This document shows, in pieces, positions 1-10,398 of a stretch of DNA of 64,000 bases. Each line of letters begins with the position of its first letter. The first letter of the stretch is position 1. Position numbers and translations under genes: made by a program. The DNA is from Planctomycetota bacterium (GTDB taxonomy: Bacteria > Planctomycetota > UBA1135). The stretch covers positions 62,001 to 126,000 of the forward strand of contig JAAESM010000042.1 in the NCBI GenBank assembly GCA_024229395.1, in the 5' to 3' direction. Under the pieces are notes generated by a model. The model was not told where the DNA came from. It saw nothing but the letters and a program-made list of their open reading frames with translations, and ran no database searches.

Positions 1-2
1 AG

Positions 3-365
3 ACTTTCCACCGCGTGATTTCCGGTTTCATGGTCCAGGGCGGTTGCCCGATCGGCCGCGGCACCGGCAGTGGTTCCTACGGCAACATTCCTGGAGAGTT
101 CTCTGGCGATAAGCAGTACACCCACGTGCGTGGCGTGATCTCGATGGCCCGTTCCGCGGATCCGAACTCGGCAAGCTGCCAGTTCTTCATCTGCCACGGC
201 GCTGCTGATTTCCTCGATGGTCAATACGCTGCATTCGGTCGCATGATCGAAGGTGATTCGGCTCTCGATAAGCTTGCAGGCGTTGCCACTGGCGGCGGCG
301 GCGAGAACAGCACCCCGATGGAGCCATGCTTGATTCAAGCTATGACTCTGCGCAGCCGGGTGTAA
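3..365 (+). CDS. Peptidyl-prolyl cis-trans isomerase, cyclophilin type (5' truncated by window edge)
   Basis: TFHRVISGFMVQGG...SMARSADPNSASCQFFICHG...LDGQYAAFGRM is the cyclophilin core; open to the window start. Confidence 0.95.
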   Translation, partial: TFHRVISGFMVQGGCPIGRGTGSGSYGNIPGEFSGDKQYTHVRGVISMARSADPNSASCQFFICHGAADFLDGQYAAFGRMIEGDSALDKLAGVATGGGGENSTPMEPCLIQAMTLRSRV

Positions 366-367
366 TC

Positions 368-1189
368 ATGAGCGAAACAGATACTGTCGAAGAGACCACC
401 ACCGAGGAATATCAGTTCCTGCAGGTGGAGGTCGATGACCAGGGAATCGCTTGGTTGGAGATCAATCGGCCCAAGGCGCTCAACGCGCTGAACGCCGATG
501 TGCTCGATGAGTTGCGTGATGCCATGGTCGAGTTGGTCTCCTATGAAGACGTACTCGCCATCGTGATCACGGGTGCAGGCGATAAGGCTTTCGTGGCCGG
601 CGCCGACATCACCCAATTCGTCGACATGGAGCCTGCGGAAGCGCGCGCCATGAGTCAGAACGGTCAGGATGTGATGGCCACCATCGAAGCCAGCCCGATC
701 CCAGTCATCGCCATGATCAATGGTTTTGCTTTGGGTGGGGGACTGGAACTCGCAATGGCTTGTCATCTGCGCGTAGCTTCGACCAATGCCAAGCTCGGAT
801 TGCCGGAAGTCAGCCTCGCGTTGATTCCTGGTTTCGCCGGCACGCAGCGTTTGGCTCGTCTGGCCTCGCCAGGTGTGGCACGTGAATGGATCCTAACTGG
901 CGACATGTACTCGGCCGAGCAGGCCATGGCTGTCGGCGTGGTGAATCGCGTGGTTGCTCCTGAGGAGTTGCGTGAGTCCACCGCCAAGCTGGCCAAGACC
1001 ATCATCAAGCGTGGACCGGTCGCGGTCGCTACCGCATTGGAAGTGATCCGCCGTGGCTTGGAAGTCGGTCAGACCGAAGGCGAGAACATCGAGGCAGACT
1101 GCTTCGGTTTCTTGTTCTCGACGGAAGACCAGAAGGAGGGTGCCGCGGCTTTCTTGGCCAAGCGCGCTCCGGAATTCCAAGGACGTTAG
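368..1189 (+). CDS. Enoyl-CoA hydratase/isomerase family protein
   Basis: INRPKALNALN, AFVAGADI, GFALGGGLELAMACHLRVAS crotonase signatures; the ATG at 368 is preferred over 326 because it avoids overlap. Confidence 0.95.
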   Translation: MSETDTVEETTTEEYQFLQVEVDDQGIAWLEINRPKALNALNADVLDELRDAMVELVSYEDVLAIVITGAGDKAFVAGADITQFVDMEPAEARAMSQNGQDVMATIEASPIPVIAMINGFALGGGLELAMACHLRVASTNAKLGLPEVSLALIPGFAGTQRLARLASPGVAREWILTGDMYSAEQAMAVGVVNRVVAPEELRESTAKLAKTIIKRGPVAVATALEVIRRGLEVGQTEGENIEADCFGFLFSTEDQKEGAAAFLAKRAPEFQGR

Positions 1190-1212
1190 GTCCTTTCTGA
1201 AGAGTCTTCCAT

Positions 1213-1248
1213 AAAGCCCGCACTGTTCTTTGGACAGTGCGGGCTTTT
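1213..1248 (+). terminator. Intrinsic terminator
   Basis: AAAGCCCGCACTGT-tctttgg-ACAGTGCGGGCTTTT, long perfect stem with T tract. Confidence 0.93.
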
Positions 1249-1277
1249 CCTTTGGACCATCCAGTAGAATCGAATCC

Positions 1278-2789
1278 ATGCGTTCCAGTCTTCTCATCCT
1301 GCTGGTGGCGATCCTCGGATTGCTGTTGTGGATGATGATGGAACCGCCGCGGGAAGAGCTTCCGGTTCAGACTGGCCTTGATGGCCCCGAGTTGGAGTTA
1401 GCACAAGCCGAGTTTGAAACCGACCAGGAGGGCGAGCAAGCTGCAGAGGATGCCGGTTTCAGTCGTGGCGCTACTGCGGTGCCGCCGGTTGAACCGCGCG
1501 TCGGATTTATCCCAGTGCAAGTATGGGGCGGCGAGTTTCCAATCCCAGGTGCCAAGGCAGCATTGCTGCCATTCTCGAAATTGCCGGAAGTCTTGGTCGA
1601 TCATGATCTATGGCCGTTCGTGATTACCGAAGAGATGGTGTTGCGTTTCGGCGAAGCAGTCACCGCCGATAGCAGTGGCGTGGTTCATGTGGGGGAGAGT
1701 GAAGGCCCTACCTATGTCGCGGCAATGCAGGGCAAGGCGTCGGCCATGCTCACTCTGTTGCCGCAACAGTGGGACCAAGAAGTGGTCAAGCTGCAGTTGG
1801 CCACCGCACCTCCGTTGCAGATTCAAGTGCGTTATGCAAATGGCGATCCTGTGCCTGGAGTGCCGGTCTATTTGGGCAGTGAAGATGTCGGCAACAACAG
1901 CATGTTGCTCGGCGAAGACCGACGTCGGCGAACCACCAACCAGGGTACGACCGATTTCGCATTGGCTGCTCCAGCGCGACGTCTATTGGGCGCTTCCGGC
2001 AAGGTTGATCCTGAGGTTGCTGAGCTTGCGGCCGCGCTGGGTTATGCCGCGAGTGAGTTCGATACCTTGCTGAACAATCAGTTGTCGGTGGTGGTGCCGG
2101 TCTATGCCGGCGAGCGTGTGGTTGCGCCATTGCCTTCGCCTTATGATTTCTTGCAACCGGCAGAGATCATCTTGGAGAGTGCGGGTGCTCTGGATATCCG
2201 CATCCAAAGTGCCGACGGCAGCCTGTTGCAGGGCGGTGCCGAGATTCGTTTGGCGGGACAGCCGCGGCGACGCAATGGGCGCCAATCGCGCCGTGGCCCT
2301 GTGAAGCCCTATGCATTCAACATGCCAGAGGGGCGGGCCAAACTGGCATCGATCGCGGTGGGCAAGTCTTATGAACTAGAGATCCGCGTGCAAGGAATCG
2401 GTGGAACCATGGAACGCACCATCATTGGCCCGGTCAGCAGTGGTGAAGTGGTGCATGCTGATTTCATCACCGATGACGTCGCGCGGGTGGGTGCGATCCT
2501 GGTCGATGCCAACGGTGACGCGATCGCCAATGGTGTGGTCAAGTTGGCCTTTTTTAGCGATCGCCGTCGCGAAGAACTGGACTGTAACACCGATGAGGAT
2601 GGGCGCATCGAAGCCTTCGTGCCCGCCAACCTGGCAGACCAACCCATTGATTCCGTTGAGATTCTCGATGGCTACTTGAACGCTCCCACTGGAGCCGGCG
2701 GTCGAACCCGCGGTCTGCGCAGCACCCGCATTGAGCTGAGCGGGGTTCTTTCGAGCTTTGAGGACCTTGGCACACTGACCTTGAAATAG
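1278..2789 (+). CDS. Hypothetical membrane-anchored protein with carboxypeptidase-regulatory-like repeats
   Basis: N-terminal TM MRSSLLILLVAILGLLLWMMM; beta-rich remainder; TAGAAT -10-like box 7 nt before ATG. Confidence 0.6.
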   Translation: MRSSLLILLVAILGLLLWMMMEPPREELPVQTGLDGPELELAQAEFETDQEGEQAAEDAGFSRGATAVPPVEPRVGFIPVQVWGGEFPIPGAKAALLPFSKLPEVLVDHDLWPFVITEEMVLRFGEAVTADSSGVVHVGESEGPTYVAAMQGKASAMLTLLPQQWDQEVVKLQLATAPPLQIQVRYANGDPVPGVPVYLGSEDVGNNSMLLGEDRRRRTTNQGTTDFALAAPARRLLGASGKVDPEVAELAAALGYAASEFDTLLNNQLSVVVPVYAGERVVAPLPSPYDFLQPAEIILESAGALDIRIQSADGSLLQGGAEIRLAGQPRRRNGRQSRRGPVKPYAFNMPEGRAKLASIAVGKSYELEIRVQGIGGTMERTIIGPVSSGEVVHADFITDDVARVGAILVDANGDAIANGVVKLAFFSDRRREELDCNTDEDGRIEAFVPANLADQPIDSVEILDGYLNAPTGAGGRTRGLRSTRIELSGVLSSFEDLGTLTLK

Positions 2790-2862
2790 GGTCGCTGGCG
2801 CCTAGGTGCTGCTACAATCGCTGGCTAAATCACGGCCATTCCCCCGTGAAAAACCACGTTTA

Positions 2863-4068
2863 ATGCCCATGAGCAAGCAATTAGTAATCGTCGGCGGTGC
2901 GCGCACTGCCATGGCCGAATTCTCTGGCACGCCAGGCTACGGCCTATTTAAGACAGTCACTGCAAACGACTTAGGCGCACACGCCATCAAGGCCGCGCTC
3001 GAGCGTTCGAATGTGAGCCCAGAGCAGGTCGATCACGTGGTGATGGGCAATGCCCTGCAGACTTCCGCCTGTGCCATCTATGGCGCACGTCATGCCAGCT
3101 TGAAGGCTGGCTTGGCCAATGAAGTGCCTGCTCTGACCGTGAATCGCCTATGTGGTTCCGGAATCCAGTCGGTAGTCAGCGCTGCGCACATGATTATGGC
3201 CGGCGAGGCCTCGGTCGTGGTCGCTGGTGGTATGGAAAACATGTCGCAGGCTCCGCACGTGATGCGCGGCGGTCGCGACGGCTTCCGCTTCGGCGCTCCT
3301 CCTAAGGTCGAGGACATGCTGTTCGAATCGCTGATGGATCCATACGCAGGTCTGTTCATGGCGCAAACCGCCGAGAAGCTGGCTGCCGAATATGGCATCA
3401 GTCGCGAAGCTCAAGATGAGTACGCCTTGCGCAGTCACCAGCTTGGTGCCGCTGCCGTGCAGAACGGTGTCTTCGCCGACGAAATCGCGCCGATGACCGT
3501 CAAGGTCGGTCGCAAAGAGTTTGTGGTCGATACCGATGATCACATCCGTCCAGAGACCACCCTGGAAGGATTGACCAAGTTGCGTGCAGCTTTCGGTAAG
3601 GAAGGCACTGTGACCGCAGGTAACGCATCCGGAATCGTTGATGGTGGTGCGGCCTTAGTCATCACCACCGCTGATCGCGCAGCTGCCGAGGGATGGACGG
3701 TGCGCGCAAACATTCGCTCCTGGGGCATCTCCGGTGTGGATCCAACTGTCATGGGCTTCGGTCCAGTACCTTCGATCAAGCAAGCCGCCGAGCGCGGTGG
3801 TGTTGCGGTTGGCGACATCGATTACATCGAGATCAACGAGGCCTTCTCGGCTCAGTACCTGGCTTGTGAAAAGGCTTTGGAACTGGATCGCGACAAGTGC
3901 AACGTTAACGGCGGTGCAGTCGCAATCGGCCACCCACTGGGTGCAACCGGAACGCGCCTGTTGCTGACCTTGATGCACCAGTTGGAGCTTAGCGGCAAGA
4001 GCACCGGCATGGCCTCAGCTTGCATCGGTGGCGGTCAGGGAATCGCCATGATGATCGACCGCCCGTAA
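2863..4068 (+). CDS. Acetyl-CoA acetyltransferase (thiolase)
   Basis: VNRLCGSGIQSV, GGMENMSQAP, NEAFSAQYLA, NGGAVAIGHPLGATGTR, CIGGGQGIA thiolase motifs. Confidence 0.95.
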   Translation: MPMSKQLVIVGGARTAMAEFSGTPGYGLFKTVTANDLGAHAIKAALERSNVSPEQVDHVVMGNALQTSACAIYGARHASLKAGLANEVPALTVNRLCGSGIQSVVSAAHMIMAGEASVVVAGGMENMSQAPHVMRGGRDGFRFGAPPKVEDMLFESLMDPYAGLFMAQTAEKLAAEYGISREAQDEYALRSHQLGAAAVQNGVFADEIAPMTVKVGRKEFVVDTDDHIRPETTLEGLTKLRAAFGKEGTVTAGNASGIVDGGAALVITTADRAAAEGWTVRANIRSWGISGVDPTVMGFGPVPSIKQAAERGGVAVGDIDYIEINEAFSAQYLACEKALELDRDKCNVNGGAVAIGHPLGATGTRLLLTLMHQLELSGKSTGMASACIGGGQGIAMMIDRP

Positions 4069-4097
4069 CCTCCTAATCGTGCGTCAGCGACCGCCTG

Positions 4098-4772
4098 TCA
4101 GGAAGAGGTGCTGAGGAAAGCCAAGAGCTCTTGATGAAAGGGCTCTGTGGCTTGCATGTAACAGGCATGTTCCGCGTTAGGGAGTACATGCAATCGCGCA
4201 TTCGGCATGGCATTGGCCAAATCGCGCCCAAGGTCAACAGGGAATAGGGAATCATTCACGCCCCACAAGACCAGGGTTGGCATGGTGCATTCGGGCAGCG
4301 CCGTCAGGAACTGCTTGATGCGCACCGGCGCGATTGGCACGAAGGCGGACACGCGATGTTGATGGATGGTGACCAACGGGAATGCATAAGCGCCGCTCAT
4401 CGATGGCGACACCAGCGCACAAGTCTCGATCTTCATCTCGTCCAAGAGCTCGAGCAGGAAGCCTTCCAAAACATGCGGCCATTTGCCGGATTCGCCTTTC
4501 TCCGGCAGGTCAATGGCAATCGCGTGGAAGCCGGCACTAGCGAGCTGCTCGATGGTGCCCAATTCTTGCCAAGTGGCCGACGTGAATGCATTGCCATGCA
4601 ACAGCAACACCACCTTGCCGTCGGCGGGGCCTGCTTCACGCACATGAATGCTGGTGTCGAGAACTTTGAGGTCGTACTCCACCAGTGCTCCAGGTTCAGC
4701 CTTGGCGCACGACCCGAGCAGGGCGATCAGCGGGCTGAGCGCGAGCAGAAGTCGTTGGCCGGTGGCAGTCAT
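4098..4772 (-). CDS. Alpha/beta hydrolase
   Basis: LLLHGNAFTS, nucleophile elbow SPSMSG, terminal NAEHACY; hydrophobic N-terminus. Confidence 0.8.
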   Translation of the reverse strand: MTATGQRLLLALSPLIALLGSCAKAEPGALVEYDLKVLDTSIHVREAGPADGKVVLLLHGNAFTSATWQELGTIEQLASAGFHAIAIDLPEKGESGKWPHVLEGFLLELLDEMKIETCALVSPSMSGAYAFPLVTIHQHRVSAFVPIAPVRIKQFLTALPECTMPTLVLWGVNDSLFPVDLGRDLANAMPNARLHVLPNAEHACYMQATEPFHQELLAFLSTSS

Positions 4773-4825
4773 TAGAGCATGAATCTAACACGTCCAATGA
4801 TTACGATGTGCGTGGAGGATTCACC

Positions 4826-5011
4826 ATGACCGCCCGCAAACCCACCCAAACCATCGTCGTCGACTTTCGCATCCCTTTCTGGCGGATGGTGGCCATCATG
4901 GTCAAGCTGAGCATCGCGTCGATTCCCGCAGCGATCATCCTCACGGCGATCTTCATACTGGTTCATCTGTTGATCAGTAGCTTGTTTGCTGGCGTGATGG
5001 TGCTCGGATAA
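4826..5011 (+). CDS. Small hypothetical membrane protein
   Basis: MTARKPTQ... with one long hydrophobic segment; in line with the next gene. Confidence 0.5.
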   Translation: MTARKPTQTIVVDFRIPFWRMVAIMVKLSIASIPAAIILTAIFILVHLLISSLFAGVMVLG

Positions 5012-5020
5012 AGCGAAACG

Positions 5021-5677
5021 ATGGAAGCACAATTCTGGATCGATCGCTGGGCGGCCGGCAACATCGGCTTTCACCGGCCTGACTACAACGAGTATCTGCA
5101 GCAGTTCTGGTCGCAGATCGGCGTTGACGCGTCGGCCAAGGTCTTCGTGCCTTTATGCGGTAAGTCGCTCGACTTGAACTGGCTGGCGGAGCAGGGCCAT
5201 GCAGTGATTGGCAATGAAGTGGCCGAGCAGGCGGTGGAAGATTTCTTTCGCGATGCCGAACTAGAAGCCAAGCGTGAAAAGAGCGAGCGTTATCAAGGCT
5301 TCTCGCATGGTGACATCCGCATCCTATGCGGTGACTACTTCGCCCTGACAGAAGAGGATCTCGATGGCGCCACGGCTTGGTATGACCGCGCAGCACAGGT
5401 GGCACTTCCTCCAGAAATGCGTGAAGCTTATTACGACCAACTGGCGGAGTTGTTGCCGGTCGGAGCGATTGGCTTGAGCTTGTCCTTCGAGTATCCGCAG
5501 GAACAGAAATCCGGTCCGCCATTCTCGGTGGAGGAAGACGAGATCCAACGCTTGTGCCATGGTCGCTTCTCGGTCGAACTACTCGACCGCATGGATCGCT
5601 TGAGTTTGGAACCGCGGCTTGTCGAGCAAGGTCTGACGCGCGCAGACGAAGCAATCTATCGTTTGGTGCGGATCTGA
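5021..5677 (+). CDS. Thiopurine S-methyltransferase family protein
   Basis: FWIDRWAAGNIGFHRPDYNEYL, VFVPLCGKSLDLNWLAEQGHAVIGNE are TPMT signatures. Confidence 0.92.
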   Translation: MEAQFWIDRWAAGNIGFHRPDYNEYLQQFWSQIGVDASAKVFVPLCGKSLDLNWLAEQGHAVIGNEVAEQAVEDFFRDAELEAKREKSERYQGFSHGDIRILCGDYFALTEEDLDGATAWYDRAAQVALPPEMREAYYDQLAELLPVGAIGLSLSFEYPQEQKSGPPFSVEEDEIQRLCHGRFSVELLDRMDRLSLEPRLVEQGLTRADEAIYRLVRI

Positions 5678-5712
5678 AGTCGCTGCATGAAGCTGCGCGT
5701 TACAGTGGGGGC

Positions 5713-6402
5713 GTGCAGGGCAAACTGACTCCGCCGCGCGTTGGCATTGACCTGCGCCATATCTACTCGCCGCAACAATCTACCCTTTGGGTGGTCGTTG
5801 GCCTGCTGGCGGTGGCGATCGATATCGGTTTGTCGTATTCCTGGAGCGCTTATCCCTATTCGTGGACGCGCGCCATCATGCCGGTGCTGATGTGGCTTTG
5901 GGTCGACACCCGCCGACGTAAACATGGTGGTGAAGGTTGGCCAAGTCGTCATCCCAATGGCGGCTGGCGCTTGTGGATGAAGGTCAGCCTGATTGTGACG
6001 GGGTGGGCCTTGCTGTTGTGGTTGCTGCTGTTCGGCATCGGTTCGCTCTTTGTTTGGGGGCCGCATTTCCCGGGCATTGAATATGACTACGCCGTCAGTC
6101 TGCTGTGGCCGGTGTGTGTAATCGCACCCCTGCTTGAAGAGGGGGTCTATCGCTTCCTGCTTTGCACCGCATTAGCCACGCGTTTTCGTCACCGCCACGT
6201 GATCTTCATCAGCGGCACCCTATTTGCGTTGCTGCACGTCGCTTACGGCAATTTCGCGCCGACCAACCTGCTCGCAGGCTACTTGCTTTCATGGGCTTAT
6301 TTGATGAGTAGCAGCCTGTGGCTGACGGTGTTGTGGCATGGTGTGGGGAATCTGGGCATCTTGGCTGCTCAGGTATTGATGCTGCAATTTTCGCCGGCAT
6401 GA
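5713..6402 (+). CDS. CPBP-family intramembrane glutamic endopeptidase
   Basis: APLLEEGVYRFLL (EExxxR), HVAYGNF and LWHGVGNL motifs; GTG start with TACAGT box 6 nt upstream. Confidence 0.75.
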   Translation: MQGKLTPPRVGIDLRHIYSPQQSTLWVVVGLLAVAIDIGLSYSWSAYPYSWTRAIMPVLMWLWVDTRRRKHGGEGWPSRHPNGGWRLWMKVSLIVTGWALLLWLLLFGIGSLFVWGPHFPGIEYDYAVSLLWPVCVIAPLLEEGVYRFLLCTALATRFRHRHVIFISGTLFALLHVAYGNFAPTNLLAGYLLSWAYLMSSSLWLTVLWHGVGNLGILAAQVLMLQFSPA

Positions 6403-6524
6403 GCGCATTTCGCTGGCTGGAGTTCATTTCCTTGTCCGTCACGACCGACTCCCTCAAAGAGCTCAACTCGGTGTTACAATCTGCTTTTCATAGCCGCATG
6501 TTTGGCGGCTGTTGAGGCAAGAAA

Positions 6525-8513
6525 ATGACCGATTCCTGGCCACCTGAAGCTGTCCGCCTGAACCCGGACAAGCGCGTCCTTTTTCTCACCAAGGACCTCG
6601 AACTGATCAAGCAGCAGCTCTACCACGGGCTCGATCTGCAGATGGCAGATCTGACTGTGGATGACTTGTTGGATGACATCAACACCGATGTCATGACACC
6701 GGCGTGGGTCTGCTTCCGCCATCGTCCGGCCGACATCGCACTCGATGCATACGCGGGCTTGTTGGATGAAAAGGGCGAGCGCGTCTTCACAACGCGCGCC
6801 TTGATGGATGGTGGCTTCGAGGCCATCGTTTCCGGTCTGCGCAAAGGCACCGGATCCAGTCGCGAGACCGCAGCGCAGTGTGAGCGTTGGAGTGGCATTC
6901 GTTATGTCTTTGCCGCCAGCTTTGCGCCGATCCACGAGCGCAACAACATCAACCTTGGTCAGCTGATGGGTGACCACGCGCAGTTGGAGCGCTTGCAGCA
7001 AGGCGAGTCGATTCCGCTCGACGATTTCACCGATCGCTACGACCCGGTCACTCGCACCATTCTTGAGCAGGGTGGCTTGTTTCCATTCTCCAAGAAGGTC
7101 ACTGGCGGCCAGATCGAGTTGCCCGCCAACGCAACCGGTAAGCGTGGCATGACTATGGCTGAGAAGATGGTCGCCGCCAAGATGTTGAACCCTGGAGCAG
7201 AGGGCGCTTATGTTGCACCCGATGACCCCGTGTTGGCCAAGGTCGATGGCGGTTACAGTCACGAGTTCACCACGGCCCAAGTGCACGATTTCCTCGCCGA
7301 GGAATACGGTGCCGATTACAAGGTGCAGAACCCCGAGAAGCTCGCGGTCTTCGAAGACCACCTGCTTTATGCCGATGGTGTGGCGCGCTTTGCACCCTTC
7401 ATTAGCCAAATCCAAACGTTGCGTGACTTGCAGAACGAGTTCCAGCAGCACACTGGTGTGCGGGATTACCAGGCCAAAGATGGTGTGAGTCCGGGCATCT
7501 GTCACCAGATCGCTCGTGAAGAGTTCGTCGACCCCGGCGACTTCATCCAGGCCACCGATTCACACACCTGCATGGGTGGTGGATCCAATGCCTTGACCTA
7601 TGGTGTCGGTGCAACCGAGTACGCGGCTTTGATCCACTCCGGCTTTACTTTCGTGAAGGTGCCGGAAACGATTCGCTTTGAGTTGACCGGTGAGCTGGCA
7701 TCCGGCTGCACCGCCAAAGATGTCATCCTGCATATTCTCGATACCTTCGCCAAGCGCGAAGACACGCTGAACCGTTCGATGGAGTTCGGCGGCCCTGGTC
7801 TGACCAGCATGTCGGTCGATGAGCGCGCCACTTTGTGCAACATGGCCACGGAATGCACCGCGCGTACCGGAATCTGTGAAGGAGATGCCTTGTTGGCCGA
7901 ATGGTTGGCGGAGCGTCGTCCTGGTTCCAGTGCCGAAGAGATTGCCGCAAGCTTCATCTTCCCCGATGAAGATGCGGTCTATGTAGGTGGAACGCACGAG
8001 ATCAATCTCAGTGCAATCCAGCCCATGGTGGCCACTCCAGGTGACCCTACTTACGGCGCCAATATTGCGGAGTTGGACAACACTGCGATCCAGATCGCTT
8101 ACGGTGGTTCTTGTACCGCTGGCAAGATCGACGACTTCGAGTTCTACGCCCGTGTCTGCCAAGAGGCCGTAAATGCTGGACTGAAGGTCGCTGACGGCGT
8201 TTCCTTCTTCATCCAGTTCGGCTCCACTGCGGTGCAAGATTATGCGCGCAGCCAAGGTTGGTTGGACTTGTTCGAGAAGGCTGGCGTGACTTTGATCGAG
8301 CCAGGTTGTGGTGCTTGCATTGGTTGTGGTCCAGGTGTTTCCGATACAGCGGAGCAGGTCACGGTCAGCGCGATTAACCGCAACTTCGCCGGGCGTTCCG
8401 GCCCTGGTCAACTCTACTTGGCTAGCCCACTAACGGTTGCGGCTTCGGCATTCATCGGCAATATCGTGCCCTTCCATGAAGGCATGTTCGCGACTGCCGC
8501 TAGCTCCAACTAA
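6525..8513 (+). CDS. Aconitase/homoaconitase family protein
   Basis: ATDSHTCMGGGSNALTYGVGATE, YGGSCTAGKIDDFE, EPGCGACIGCGPG iron-sulfur motifs. Confidence 0.9.
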   Translation: MTDSWPPEAVRLNPDKRVLFLTKDLELIKQQLYHGLDLQMADLTVDDLLDDINTDVMTPAWVCFRHRPADIALDAYAGLLDEKGERVFTTRALMDGGFEAIVSGLRKGTGSSRETAAQCERWSGIRYVFAASFAPIHERNNINLGQLMGDHAQLERLQQGESIPLDDFTDRYDPVTRTILEQGGLFPFSKKVTGGQIELPANATGKRGMTMAEKMVAAKMLNPGAEGAYVAPDDPVLAKVDGGYSHEFTTAQVHDFLAEEYGADYKVQNPEKLAVFEDHLLYADGVARFAPFISQIQTLRDLQNEFQQHTGVRDYQAKDGVSPGICHQIAREEFVDPGDFIQATDSHTCMGGGSNALTYGVGATEYAALIHSGFTFVKVPETIRFELTGELASGCTAKDVILHILDTFAKREDTLNRSMEFGGPGLTSMSVDERATLCNMATECTARTGICEGDALLAEWLAERRPGSSAEEIAASFIFPDEDAVYVGGTHEINLSAIQPMVATPGDPTYGANIAELDNTAIQIAYGGSCTAGKIDDFEFYARVCQEAVNAGLKVADGVSFFIQFGSTAVQDYARSQGWLDLFEKAGVTLIEPGCGACIGCGPGVSDTAEQVTVSAINRNFAGRSGPGQLYLASPLTVAASAFIGNIVPFHEGMFATAASSN

Positions 8514-8527
8514 GTGTGGATAGGACC

Positions 8528-8917
8528 ATGACTAAAGCCCCAAACCAGTTCTGCACCGCCATCACTTGCATGGATGGCCGCATTCAAGACTCGGTCGCCG
8601 ATTTCCTGCGTGGCTACTACAAGGCGCAGTGGGTCGACACGGTCACCGAAGCCGGGCCAGTCGGCGCCTTGTCAGAAGGCAATCCGCAGACCACGCGTTC
8701 GGTCTGTGATCGCGTCAGCATCTCAGTAGAGAAGCATGATTCCGCTGGCATCGGCGTGATCGCACATGAAGGATGTGCTGCGGTGCCGTTGCCGCGCGAG
8801 GAACAAATCCCAATGGCGCTGAACACCGCCGAGCGCATGCGCAAGAAGTTCCCGAGCATGGAAGTGATTGCGCTGTACGCCAAACTGAATGGCGAGATCG
8901 AGTTGTTGAAGGCTTAG
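8528..8917 (+). CDS. Small beta-carbonic-anhydrase-like protein
   Basis: TCMDGRIQ...GVIAHEGCA resembles the CxDxR...HxxC zinc-site pattern. Confidence 0.55.
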   Translation: MTKAPNQFCTAITCMDGRIQDSVADFLRGYYKAQWVDTVTEAGPVGALSEGNPQTTRSVCDRVSISVEKHDSAGIGVIAHEGCAAVPLPREEQIPMALNTAERMRKKFPSMEVIALYAKLNGEIELLKA

Positions 8918-10392
8918 ATCGTGAACGGCGGACGGCCGGCGCGGTACAGCCATGCTTGTGTACGTGGATCGGCCGCGAGGGTATCGGCGAGCGACAATCC
9001 ATCCTTGGCGTAAAGACGTTTGCCGAGGGTCAGTGGAGTTTTATCCAAATCCACGGCGTTGTCTTGAAGGTGCTGGATCATGCGCTCGACGGCGTCGTGC
9101 AGATCATGATTATTCTTGGCAACCTTGAGAATTGCTTCCTTGCTGGCAGGTTGGCCGAGCGAATGCGAGATCACGCCGAAGTGACAAGGCGTGGCAGAGC
9201 GATGTCCTTCGAGTATGTCCGCGGCAAGATCGCTGGACTTGCGGCTGCGCATGGCATCGATGAAGTTGCCAAAGTGATTCTCGGCGCCTTTCCATTCCTG
9301 GATGGTGTTGCCATCAACATCGACAGCAGTAGCGGAGGTGTAATTGGGGATCCGCAAAGTGCCTTTTTCACATTCGATGACCACGCCGATGCGAATGCCA
9401 TGGTAAGAACCCATTGCCCAGTTGGTCTGTTGTGCTTCAGCATCACGGGGCAGACCGCGTACCTCAAAGAGCATGGCGCCCTCGGGGTATTCAGCCCATA
9501 GGACTTGAGTGTTTGGGGTATCGCCGTCGTCGTCGTAACCGAGGCGACCGCCGACCGAAAGGGAAGTCAGTGGCATGCTTTCTGCGCCCAAAGCCCAACG
9601 GCACAGATCGACTTGGTGCACACCTTGGTTGCCAAGGTCACCATTACCAGTGGTGGAATCCCAGTGCCAGTCGTAGTGCAGTTTCTTGCGCATCAAAGGC
9701 ACCAACGGTGCGGGGCCGGTCCACAGGTCATGATCGATCTGCGTCGGAATCGCTTGGGGTCCAGTGACTTTGCCAATGCTCTTGCGCGGTTTGTAGCAGA
9801 AGCCGCGTGCGAGTTGGATCTTGCCGAGATTGCCAGCATGCATCCACGCGATGGCATTGCGAATGGCGTGACTGGAACGACTCTGTGTGCCGGTCTGCAC
9901 GATGCAACCATGTTCCCGAGCCGCCGATACCATGCGTTCGCCTTCGCCGAAGTTATGCGAAACAGGTTTCTCGACATAGACATCAAGGCCGGCTTCACAA
10001 GCCCACACGGTCTGCAAGGCATGCAAGTGGTTTGGGGTTGCCAGTGAAACCGCGTGCAGATCCTTGCGCTGCAAGAGTTCACGGTAATCGTGCACGCCGT
10101 CGACGCTTTCTCCCGCATCGGTCAATCGTTTGACCTCTCTTGCCAAGACCTCAGAATCGGCATCGCATATGGCAACCACGCGCACGTTCGCTAAGTTCTT
10201 GAAGCCATTGATATGCGCACGGCCGCGACTGTTGACCCCAACGACGGCAATGCGAATCTCATCCTCGGAGGCGAAGGGGCGGCGCTTCTGTGGCGCCGCG
10301 CAAGACAAGGCCGACAGGCTCAACAGCGAACCACCGGTGGCTTTCAGAAATGTACGGCGACTAGGGGGCGAAGTAGACACGCTGGCTATCAT
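8914..10392 (-). CDS. Gfo/Idh/MocA family oxidoreductase, Tat-exported
   Basis: SRRTFLKATGGSLLSLSALSC Tat signal; IRIAVVGVNSRGRAHINGF; VEKPVSHN. Confidence 0.93.
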   Translation of the reverse strand: MIASVSTSPPSRRTFLKATGGSLLSLSALSCAAPQKRRPFASEDEIRIAVVGVNSRGRAHINGFKNLANVRVVAICDADSEVLAREVKRLTDAGESVDGVHDYRELLQRKDLHAVSLATPNHLHALQTVWACEAGLDVYVEKPVSHNFGEGERMVSAAREHGCIVQTGTQSRSSHAIRNAIAWMHAGNLGKIQLARGFCYKPRKSIGKVTGPQAIPTQIDHDLWTGPAPLVPLMRKKLHYDWHWDSTTGNGDLGNQGVHQVDLCRWALGAESMPLTSLSVGGRLGYDDDGDTPNTQVLWAEYPEGAMLFEVRGLPRDAEAQQTNWAMGSYHGIRIGVVIECEKGTLRIPNYTSATAVDVDGNTIQEWKGAENHFGNFIDAMRSRKSSDLAADILEGHRSATPCHFGVISHSLGQPASKEAILKVAKNNHDLHDAVERMIQHLQDNAVDLDKTPLTLGKRLYAKDGLSLADTLAADPRTQAWLYRAGRPPFTI

Positions 10393-10398
10393 AGGGCT